Below, one piece after another: positions 7,245-13,017 of a stretch of DNA of 13,017 bases. The position numbers were made by a program, and so were the translations under genes. The DNA is taken from NCBI GenBank assembly GCA_018668475.1, contig JABJCZ010000015.1, positions 1 to 13,017 on the forward strand, given 5' to 3'. Origin of the DNA: Alphaproteobacteria bacterium (lineage in GTDB: Bacteria; Pseudomonadota; Alphaproteobacteria; UBA828). A model generated the notes under the pieces. It was not told the DNA's origin and searched no databases. It was given only the letters and a program-made list of their open reading frames with translations. Numbering within the stretch: position 1 is the first letter of the stretch; every line of letters begins with the position of its first letter.

Positions 7245-7942
7245 GTTGAAGGCGCCGGTTCGATGGATGCAACACCAACCATGCCGTCGGCTGTATCACA
7301 GATCCGGTTGAGTTCGTTTTCCAGTTCAAGCCGCTTGGCTTCAAGCATATCGGCGTCAGCGTCGCGCGGCACCGTTACCGGGGACCCCCAAAAATAGATT
7401 CCGCGGCTGAAGGGCAGTGGAATGATAAACCGGTCCCAACTGCCGGCGATCCGCCGGCGGGAGACAGCATAGGTGACCGGGATAATCGGTACGCCGGACA
7501 TTTGCGCTAGCACAACGGTCCCCATCTGAACGCGCATGCGAGGTCCGCGCGGGCCATCGGGCGTGATGCCAACGAACTCATCGCTTTTCAGCACGCGCAA
7601 CATGGCTCGCAACGCGCCGGCACCACCTTTCGATGTTGAGCCGCGCACGGCTTCAACTCCGAACCGTGCCGCCGTGCGGGCAATGAATTCGCCGTCCCGG
7701 TGGTGTGAGATAATGACCTTGAGCGGTGCGGCACGGGCCCACTGGGTAGGTGCCATGAGTAGCCGCCCATGCCAGAAGGCCGCGATGAAGGGGCGCCGAT
7801 CGCGAAGGTGGTCATTGATCTGCTCACGGCCAATGGTGCGAAACCGGCTGGTCAGGCTGATTAGCCTGATATAGCTGGCGGCAACCATACTCAACCCGGA
7901 TTGCGCCGCTTCGCTGCGGACCATACGTTTGACGACACCCAT
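7241..7942 (-). CDS. DUF374 lysophospholipid-acyltransferase-like protein (possibly a lipid A acyltransferase)
   Basis: The 233-residue product belongs to the DUF374 branch of the acyltransferase superfamily. Visible motifs are FIAAFWHGRLLM (residues 52-63, with the presumed catalytic His58), ISHHRDGEFIAR (78-89), VRGSTSKGG (99-107) and ITPDGPRGPR (126-135). There is no long N-terminal transmembrane anchor, though residues 17-31 are moderately hydrophobic. From family knowledge, an epsilonproteobacterial DUF374 protein, LpxJ, was shown to be a late lipid A acyltransferase. Applying this here is inference, supported by the position between msbA and waaA-lpxK. The start ATG 7942 has AGAGGG ten bases upstream (7953-7958), and the gap to msbA is only 25 bases. 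The stop overlaps waaA (ATGA). Phospholipid rather than lipid A acylation remains possible. Confidence 0.9.
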   Translation of the reverse strand: MGVVKRMVRSEAAQSGLSMVAASYIRLISLTSRFRTIGREQINDHLRDRRPFIAAFWHGRLLMAPTQWARAAPLKVIISHHRDGEFIARTAARFGVEAVRGSTSKGGAGALRAMLRVLKSDEFVGITPDGPRGPRMRVQMGTVVLAQMSGVPIIPVTYAVSRRRIAGSWDRFIIPLPFSRGIYFWGSPVTVPRDADADMLEAKRLELENELNRICDTADGMVGVASIEPAPST

Positions 7943-7967
7943 GCGCTACGAGCCCTCTGCCCCTGAT

Positions 7968-9815
7968 CTAGTCAGCTACGCCGCCGGGCATATTTGCCGG
8001 CGGGGCCTCTGCATCTGTCGTTTCCGATTTGTCGCCGGATTCGGGAGTGGAATGGGCCCCCTGCTGCAGGCGATACAGTTTCGTATAGGCGCCGTCTGCC
8101 GCCAGCAGAGCCGCGTGGGTGCCGGATTCCACCACGTGGCCGTTCTCGATTACGTGGATCATGTTGGCGTCCTGAATCGTTGACAGGCGATGGGCGACAA
8201 TGAGCGTGGTACGGCCTTTCATCAGACCGGACAAGGCGTCTTGCACCTGGCGTTCGGTTTCGCTGTCCAGCGCCGAGGTCGCCTCATCGAGCAATAGAAT
8301 GGGCGCGTCCTTGAGCATCGCGCGGGCGATACTGAGCCGTTGGCGCTGCCCGCCGGAAAGTTTGGCACCGTGCTCACCGATGATTGTCTCGTAGCCGTTG
8401 GGCATGCCGGTAATAAAGTCGTGCGCGCCGGCTGAGCGAGCGGCGGCGTGGATGGTGTCGTCATCGGCGTCGAGCCGGCCATAAGCAATGTTGGCCCGGA
8501 CGGTATCGTCGAACAGCACAGTTTCCTGGCTGACCAGCCCAATTGAATCCCGCAAGGACGCCAGTGAAACATTACGGACGTCCGCGCCATCAATTGTCAC
8601 CGCGCCACCATCAACTTCGTAAAACCGGGGAATGAGATTGAGGATCGTCGATTTTCCGGCGCCCGACGGGCCCACAAGCGCCACCGTGTGCCCGGCTGGC
8701 ACATCCAGCGAGATGTGCTCGAGCGCGGCCTTGCCGGGGCCATAGGCGAAAGCCACATCGGTGAAACGGATAGCGCCGCCGGAGACAGTGAGGCTGGTTG
8801 CGCCCGCCGTATCGTGGATTTTCGGCTCGGTATCCAGCACTTCAAACACGCGTTGGGTCGCTGCCAGGCCTTCCTGAAGGTTGGTGTTCAGATTGGCTAA
8901 CGCCTTGAGCGGCTGATAGGCCAAAATCATCGCTGTGATAAACGCAAAAAACCCGCCGGGCGTCAGCTCGCCTTCCATCACCTGCCACCCGCCATAAAAA
9001 ATAATGATGGCAATAAAGACGCCGCCGAGGGTCTCCATGATCGGGGCAGAGGCCGCGCGGGTGCGCAGTGCCTTGTAGATCAGACGAAAAACATTTTCGA
9101 TAAGCGTGTCTGTGCGGTCAGCTTCGTAGCTTTCTCGATTGTAGGCTTTCACGTGGCGGGTGCCCTGGAACACCTCGTTGAGCCGGGCAGTAAAGCGCCC
9201 GAGTTCGGCGAGCGCCGAGCCGGAAATTTTCCGCATCCGGCGGCCGATGCGCACAATCGGGAAGACTGCGAGAGGAAAAATGACGAAAGCGATCAACGCA
9301 AGGCGCCAATCCTTCTCGAACATGACGGCGACCAGAAACAACAAGGTGAGAGAATCCTTCACCATGCCGGTCAGCGCATTCGATACCGCATTTCGCATCA
9401 GGTTCACGTCATTGGTCAGGCGCGAGACGAGACTTCCCGATGCGTTGTCGTGGAAAAACGCGAGGTCAAAATACAGCAAATGCCGGAAGATACGACTTTG
9501 CAAGTCGGCGATAATGCGCTGGCCGACAAACGCCATCAAGACGCCCTGCCCGTAACTTGCCGCACCCTTGATCAAGGTGATGATGACCACCACCACGGGG
9601 ACCAGGACCAGCATTGAGCGGTCACGTTCGATGAATATCTGGTCCAGCACGGGTTCCATCATGTACGCGAGCGCTGCGGTTGCGCCTGCGGCGACGGCCA
9701 TTAATAGCCCAGCCAGTAGCAGCCGCTTCAGATACGGCCTGACGAAATCCCGGACGAGCCGCGTGAGCAATGCTCGCGTGCTCGCAGGATTTTTGTCCTC
9801 ATTGATTCCGGACAA
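7968..9815 (-). CDS. msbA: MsbA-type lipid A/multidrug ABC exporter (fused permease-ATPase)
   Basis: MsbA is a homodimeric inner-membrane ABC exporter that flips lipid A-core from the inner to the outer leaflet. The 615-residue protein has an N-terminal six-helix exporter domain (hydrophobic stretches near 31-52, 68-92, 155-190 and 260-300). The ATPase domain follows: Walker A GPSGAGKST (382-390), Q-loop Q430 in GLVSQETVLF, signature LSGGQRQR (486-493), Walker B ILLLDEATSALD (506-517) and switch H542 in AHRLST. A polar tail of about 30 residues (after 585) makes it longer than E. coli MsbA (582). No ATG lies before the first membrane helix, and an in-frame stop lies just upstream, so the start is most likely TTG 9815 or TTG 9770. 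Neither has a good Shine-Dalgarno. Related exporters share these motifs, but the position next to waaA-lpxK supports lipid A as substrate. The symbol rests partly on context. Confidence 0.88.
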   Translation of the reverse strand: MSGINEDKNPASTRALLTRLVRDFVRPYLKRLLLAGLLMAVAAGATAALAYMMEPVLDQIFIERDRSMLVLVPVVVVIITLIKGAASYGQGVLMAFVGQRIIADLQSRIFRHLLYFDLAFFHDNASGSLVSRLTNDVNLMRNAVSNALTGMVKDSLTLLFLVAVMFEKDWRLALIAFVIFPLAVFPIVRIGRRMRKISGSALAELGRFTARLNEVFQGTRHVKAYNRESYEADRTDTLIENVFRLIYKALRTRAASAPIMETLGGVFIAIIIFYGGWQVMEGELTPGGFFAFITAMILAYQPLKALANLNTNLQEGLAATQRVFEVLDTEPKIHDTAGATSLTVSGGAIRFTDVAFAYGPGKAALEHISLDVPAGHTVALVGPSGAGKSTILNLIPRFYEVDGGAVTIDGADVRNVSLASLRDSIGLVSQETVLFDDTVRANIAYGRLDADDDTIHAAARSAGAHDFITGMPNGYETIIGEHGAKLSGGQRQRLSIARAMLKDAPILLLDEATSALDSETERQVQDALSGLMKGRTTLIVAHRLSTIQDANMIHVIENGHVVESGTHAALLAADGAYTKLYRLQQGAHSTPESGDKSETTDAEAPPANMPGGVAD

Positions 9816-9895
9816 CGGCGAAACTAGCTATCGTGTTGAGTGAAGGAACATGTCCCCCAGTGTCGCGAAACAACCGGAAGAACAGCACCACCATA

Positions 9896-9911
9896 GCATG
9901 ACATATCATGC
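9896..9911. promoter_or_regulatory. Inverted repeat in the msbA leader gap (candidate operator)
   Basis: GCATGA-CATA-TCATGC (6-4-6) lies in the 136-base gap between the CysQ-like gene and msbA. Immediately downstream on the minus strand is TGCTATGGT, which resembles an extended -10 element, though I see no good -35 at the right distance. The gap is the only plausible internal promoter site in the minus-strand block. Repeats of this size are frequent by chance in a window of this length, so the call is tentative. Confidence 0.25.
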
Positions 9912-9951
9912 GGAGCCACGACTGGTCGGGCGGGGATAATCACTGCCCTGA

Positions 9952-10755
9952 TCATGCTTTGTGAAAGTCACTGAGCCGGGCTAGCACCGAGTCATGGACC
10001 CGGCCGTTGCTGGCTGCGCAGGTGCGGTGGCGGGGCGGCTCACCGTTGTAGATCAGCGGTGCACCGCCGATCGAGGTCACACGCCCACCGGCCTCTTCCA
10101 CCAACAGGTGACCGGCGCAAATATCCCAGTCGCTCTTTGGCCACACACTGGCGGTTGCGTCAAAGCGACCGGCAGCTACCAGCGCAAATTTATAGGCGAT
10201 AGATGAAACAGTGCGGACCGTGCAGCTGGAAAAAAGTTCCGGCCACCCGGCTTCACGATGTTCCGAACGACTGGCGAGAATGTGCAGGTCGGTTTCGCCG
10301 GTGGCCTCGGTAACCGCAATGGGGTTGCCGTTGAGCCGCGCGCCGCCGCCTAGACTGGCCAGGAACAGCTCTTCGTTGGCCGGGTTGAATACGGCGGCGA
10401 CAACGGGTTTTCCGTTTTCCACAAGCGCTACCGAGACGGCAAACTCTGGAATGTTCTTGAGATAGCTGTTGGTGCCGTCGATGGGGTCGACCACCCAGGT
10501 TCGCTTACACGTCAGTCGCGATCCGTCATCCGCAGTTTCCTCAGACAGCCAGCCATAATCCGGCCGTGCCGTCATCAGTTGCTCATGGAGAATTGCGTCA
10601 ACTTCGTGATCGGCCTCGCATACGGGGTGGTGCTCGGTTTTCTGCCAGACTTTCTGATCCGTGCCGAACCGCGCCAGCGCGGCCGCGCCACCTGCTTCAA
10701 CGGCGCCGGTTAGCAGTGCCAGGTCGTCGGCATAGGATGAAAGTGATTCGCTCAC
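9952..10755 (-). CDS. CysQ-like 3'(2'),5'-bisphosphate nucleotidase / inositol monophosphatase family
   Basis: Members are Mg-dependent, lithium-sensitive phosphatases. CysQ removes the 3'-phosphate from PAP, a by-product of sulfate assimilation, while close relatives dephosphorylate inositol phosphates. The 267-residue product shows all metal-site motifs: WLSEET (residues 69-74), VVDPIDGTNSY (88-98) and SDWDICAGHLLVEEAGG (208-224). KTEHHPVCEADHEVD (39-53) is the N-terminal substrate and metal region. The start is GTG 10755, overlapping the pmbA stop as GTGA. It has no clear Shine-Dalgarno and is probably read by translational coupling. This gene following a pmbA-type gene ahead of the lipid A genes is, to my knowledge, a recurrent alphaproteobacterial order. 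PAP versus inositol phosphate specificity is not settled by sequence, hence no symbol. Confidence 0.9.
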   Translation of the reverse strand: MSESLSSYADDLALLTGAVEAGGAAALARFGTDQKVWQKTEHHPVCEADHEVDAILHEQLMTARPDYGWLSEETADDGSRLTCKRTWVVDPIDGTNSYLKNIPEFAVSVALVENGKPVVAAVFNPANEELFLASLGGGARLNGNPIAVTEATGETDLHILASRSEHREAGWPELFSSCTVRTVSSIAYKFALVAAGRFDATASVWPKSDWDICAGHLLVEEAGGRVTSIGGAPLIYNGEPPRHRTCAASNGRVHDSVLARLSDFHKA

Positions 10756-12098
10756 TGTCCGGCCACCGTCATGCCGTCGACGCGAACGGTCGGCGCGTCG
10801 ATACCGTAGTGGAACACCAGATCATCCGCCGGCGTGAGCCCCAGGAACATGTCTTTCAGGTTACCGGCAATGGTGACTTCGCTCACCGGCTCACCAAGTT
10901 TTCCGTTCTCGATCATGAAGCCCGAAGCGCCCCGGCTGTAATCGCCGGTCACGCCGTTAACGCCCATGCCGATCAACTCGGTTACATAAAAACCGGTCGC
11001 AATATCGGCCATCAGATCATCCGGGCTGATGGTGCCGGCCTGCATGTAGAGATTGGTTGGTGCCGGGGACGGTGGGCCGGATGTGCCGCGTGATGCGTGG
11101 CCGGTGGTCTGGCTGCCCAGTTGGCGGGCGGCTCGCGAATCAAGGAGCCAAGTGGTTAGCACACCGCCGGCAATAATCTCGCGCGGTTTGGTGGCAACAC
11201 CCTCGCCGTCAAACGGGCGTGATCGCAGGCCCCTGACGCGGTGGGGGTCATCAAGGATGGTCACTGCCGGGCTGAAGACTGCCTTATCAAGGCTTTCCAT
11301 CAAATAGCTGGTGCCACGCGCGATCGCCGAGCCGGATATAGCGCCTGAAAGGTGTCGTAACAGTCCACCAGAAGCGCGCGGATCGTAAACAATCGGCACC
11401 TGACCGGAATTTATCTTGCGCGGCCCGAGGCGGCGCACAGTGCGCTCCCCCGCTCGCCGACCGATATCAGCGGCGGCATCGAGGTCAGCCTTGTGGCAAG
11501 TGCTGGAATAATCGTAGTCACGTTCCATCTCAGTGCCTGTGCCCGCAAGAACCGAGGCGCTGACCGAGTGCCGCGTGGCGGCGTATCCGCCGACAAAACC
11601 GTGTGAAGTGGCCAGTAATGCTCGGGTCATCCCATACCCCGCAGTGCCGCCTTCAGAATTAGTCACGCCGTCTACAGCGCGGGCAGCGTCCTCGGCCTCG
11701 CGCGCCATGTCCAGCAAGTCGCGGGCATCTGGCTCGATCTCATCTACCAGGTCGAGGTCACGCCAGTTGGATGCCAGTCGCGTCTGGTCTGCCAGGCCAC
11801 AGTAAGGGTCTTCCGGCACCGCCCGCGCCATGGCCAGAGCGCGCTCCACCAGTTCGGCGACGGCGCTTTGCGATATGTCACTGCTGGAGACGGACGCCTG
11901 CTGTTGACCAATAAACACCCGAAGGCCCATGTCCTGGCCTTCCGAACGTTCGAGGTCTTCCGGGTTGCCAAGGCGGCAACTGGCGCTGAGCGAAGTGCCT
12001 TCGAGCAATACGGCATCGGCGCTGTCGGCACCGCCTTTGGCAGCGAGCTCAAGGGCATGACCGAGCAGGGCCTCGTGACTTGGTCGTGTGGCGGTCAT
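10752..12098 (-). CDS. pmbA: TldD/PmbA family protein, PmbA (TldE) type
   Basis: PmbA/TldE pairs with TldD to form a cytoplasmic metalloprotease known for microcin B17 maturation and degradation of the CcdA antitoxin. TldD carries the zinc HExxxH motif and PmbA is the non-catalytic partner. The 448-residue product (E. coli 450) shows the PmbA features SEGQDMGLRVFIGQQQASVS near residues 52-71, TNSEGG (about 145-150), TNLYMQAG, and VTGDYSRGASGFMIENG (383-399). I see no HExxxH, so this is the TldE-like rather than the TldD-like subunit. The start ATG 12098 gives the normal N-terminus (ALLGHALELAAKGGADSADA). The Shine-Dalgarno is weak. No tldD is in the window, so the partner would have to be encoded elsewhere. 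It is the first gene of the long minus-strand block and is joined to the CysQ-like gene by GTGA. Confidence 0.93.
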   Translation of the reverse strand: MTATRPSHEALLGHALELAAKGGADSADAVLLEGTSLSASCRLGNPEDLERSEGQDMGLRVFIGQQQASVSSSDISQSAVAELVERALAMARAVPEDPYCGLADQTRLASNWRDLDLVDEIEPDARDLLDMAREAEDAARAVDGVTNSEGGTAGYGMTRALLATSHGFVGGYAATRHSVSASVLAGTGTEMERDYDYSSTCHKADLDAAADIGRRAGERTVRRLGPRKINSGQVPIVYDPRASGGLLRHLSGAISGSAIARGTSYLMESLDKAVFSPAVTILDDPHRVRGLRSRPFDGEGVATKPREIIAGGVLTTWLLDSRAARQLGSQTTGHASRGTSGPPSPAPTNLYMQAGTISPDDLMADIATGFYVTELIGMGVNGVTGDYSRGASGFMIENGKLGEPVSEVTIAGNLKDMFLGLTPADDLVFHYGIDAPTVRVDGMTVAGQ

Positions 12099-12162
12099 GG
12101 GTCTCTGGTATCCGCGCTGATTAATGTGTTGGGCGTGACCCTCTATCGGGCATGAGCCACGC

Positions 12163-12175
12163 TATGCGACGCATA
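12163..12175. promoter_or_regulatory. Perfect 6-1-6 palindrome upstream of pmbA (candidate operator)
   Basis: TATGCG-A-CGCATA is perfectly symmetrical and touches the TATATA proposed as the pmbA -10 element, so a protein bound there would cover the likely transcription start. The match is exact, but the regulator is unknown. Confidence 0.3.
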
Positions 12176-12203
12176 TATAGGGTCTCCCACGCCGGGTTGC
12201 CAG
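12174..12203 (-). promoter_or_regulatory. Possible pmbA promoter (-35/-10 pair)
   Basis: Read on the minus strand, CTGGCA (four of six consensus positions) is followed 18 bases later by TATATA. It lies about 70 bases before the pmbA ATG in the 140-base gap behind ubiD and would drive the pmbA-to-lpxL block. The AT-rich hexamer stands out in an otherwise GC-rich stretch. Eye-based only. Confidence 0.35.
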
Positions 12204-12209
12204 CGTGGG
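12186..12209 (-). terminator. 7-bp stem-loop after ubiD (possible terminator, overlaps the pmbA promoter candidate)
   Basis: CCCACGC and GCGTGGG form a perfect 7-bp stem. The inner bases can add a further GG/CC pair beyond a mismatch, with a GTTG loop. It lies about 30 bases past the ubiD stop. No T-run follows on the minus strand (AGACCCTATATATG comes next), so it may be a weak or factor-aided terminator, or an operator. Its arms cover the spacer and touch the -35 of the promoter candidate. Confidence 0.35.
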
Positions 12210-12238
12210 CGTCGCCGAGCCTTGGCAAGTAAGGCCTG

Positions 12239-13017
12239 TTACCAGATGGGCTTGCCGCTGCCGGGTAGTCCCAGCGCGGCCCATTTTTTTGAAACCTGAT
12301 CGATCACATCATCGCTCATGCGGATCTTGCGACCCCACTCACGGTGGGTCTCCGGGGGCAATTTGCTGGTCGCGTCGAGGCCGATTTTGGAGCCAAGGCC
12401 GGATTCCGGGCTGGCAAAATCGAGATAGTCGATTGGCGTATTCTCTACGACGGTGATATCGCGGCCCGGGTCCATGTTGGTGGAGACCGCCCACATCACG
12501 TCCTTCCAGTCCCGCGCGTTGATGTCGGCATCGACGACGATGACCCATTTTGTGTACATGAACTGCCGCAAATAAGACCACACGCCCATCATCACCCGCT
12601 TGGCATGGCCCGGATATGCCTTCTTCATGGACACCACGGCAATCCGATAGCTGCATCCTTCCGGCGGCAGCCAGAAGTCGATGATCTCGGGAAACTGCTG
12701 ACGGATCAGCGGTACGAATACCTCATTCAGCGCTTCGCCGAGGATGCTGGGTTCATCCGGTGGTCGGCCGGTATAGGTTGAAAGATAGATCGGGTCGCGG
12801 CGCATGGTGATGGCAGAGACTGTGAATACCGGAAACTGCTCGATCGAATTGTAGTAGCCGGTATGGTCCCCGTAGGGTCCTTCATCGCGATAATCTTCAA
12901 GGCTCACGTGGCCTTCAATGACAATTTCCGCCTCCGCCGGCACTTCCAGCGGCACCGTCTTGCATGGCACCAGCTCAACCTTCTGGCCACGTAGCAGGCC
13001 GGCAAACTGATATTCTG
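12239..13017 (-). CDS. ubiD: UbiD family 3-octaprenyl-4-hydroxybenzoate decarboxylase, C-terminal part (5' end outside window)
   Basis: UbiD decarboxylates polyprenyl-4-hydroxybenzoate in ubiquinone synthesis, using the prenylated flavin made by UbiX. The frame runs off the right edge, leaving 258 residues, about the C-terminal half of the roughly 495-residue family protein. The first visible residues are [19 protein letters not shown], so the GTG at 12970 is internal and not a start. Motifs are [12 protein letters not shown] (the Glu and the Asp five residues later match the catalytic acid pair of the family), [79 protein letters not shown] and the final [11 protein letters not shown]. All agree closely with proteobacterial UbiD proper rather than the phenolic-acid branch. 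The stop lies 140 bases ahead of pmbA on the same strand. Confidence 0.96.
   Translation of the reverse strand, partial: EYQFAGLLRGQKVELVPCKTVPLEVPAEAEIVIEGHVSLEDYRDEGPYGDHTGYYNSIEQFPVFTVSAITMRRDPIYLSTYTGRPPDEPSILGEALNEVFVPLIRQQFPEIIDFWLPPEGCSYRIAVVSMKKAYPGHAKRVMMGVWSYLRQFMYTKWVIVVDADINARDWKDVMWAVSTNMDPGRDITVVENTPIDYLDFASPESGLGSKIGLDATSKLPPETHREWGRKIRMSDDVIDQVSKKWAALGLPGSGKPIW

Noticed and set aside
10566..11093. Plus-strand open frame of 175 codons spanning the pmbA-cysQ junction
   Set aside because: Antisense to two conserved genes, including the PmbA GDYSRGASGF motif. No ribosome-binding site or family motif.
12968..12970. GTG as a start for a 243-residue UbiD
   Set aside because: The frame stays open to the window edge, and the upstream residues [15 protein letters not shown] match the middle of UbiD. 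The gene is simply cut by the window.
1..13017. Search for a novel mobile, defence or secondary-metabolite system
   Set aside because: All reading frames with convincing coding character belong to housekeeping families. I saw no transposase, integrase, direct-repeat array, abrupt composition change or orphan gene cluster.

Overview
This is an ordinary chromosomal core region of a high-GC Gram-negative bacterium, most likely an alphaproteobacterium and perhaps Rhodospirillales-like. The assignment rests on the gene order purD <> xseA and pmbA - cysQ-like - (msbA) - DUF374 - waaA - lpxK, and on the style of the proteins. Examples are an M23 peptidase ending in a GPHLDW...NWFD block, a KdtA with a GKED..R..ER motif, and an LpxK beginning MRTPEFW. 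Every strong coding signal maps to a known family. I see no mobile element, CRISPR array, tRNA or rRNA, phage gene or defence island.

Left part (1-4086). The 3' end of tadA (tRNA adenosine deaminase) converges on purD (purine synthesis, minus strand) across a 27-base gap that can fold into small hairpins. purD is divergent from xseA (exonuclease VII large subunit, plus strand), separated by 143 bases. xseA overlaps by 4 bases (ATGA) with a secreted M23/LytM-type peptidase gene. That gene in turn runs 30 bases tail-to-tail into the end of the long minus-strand block.

Middle and right part (4057-12098, all minus strand). In transcription order: pmbA/tldE, a CysQ-like bisphosphate nucleotidase/inositol monophosphatase, an MsbA-type ABC exporter, a DUF374 acyltransferase-like protein, waaA (Kdo transferase), lpxK (lipid A 4'-kinase) and an LpxL/HtrB-type late acyltransferase. 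Most junctions overlap (GTGA, ATGA, 14 and 11 bases), which implies one or two tightly coupled transcription units. Five genes form a lipid A module. LpxK phosphorylates the disaccharide, WaaA adds Kdo, the LpxL-type enzyme (and possibly the DUF374 protein) adds secondary acyl chains, and MsbA flips the product across the inner membrane. The only sizeable gap inside the block (136 bases) lies in front of msbA, which appears to use a TTG start.

Right edge (12239-13017). The C-terminal half of ubiD (ubiquinone pathway decarboxylase) lies on the same strand as pmbA and upstream of it. The 140-base ubiD-pmbA gap holds a 7-bp inverted repeat, a promoter-like pair for pmbA and a 6-1-6 palindrome, all packed within about 50 bases.

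I did not find a previously undescribed system. The most useful leads are the DUF374 protein inside the lipid A operon, the HLD variant of the M23 metal site, and the symmetrical elements ahead of pmbA and msbA.
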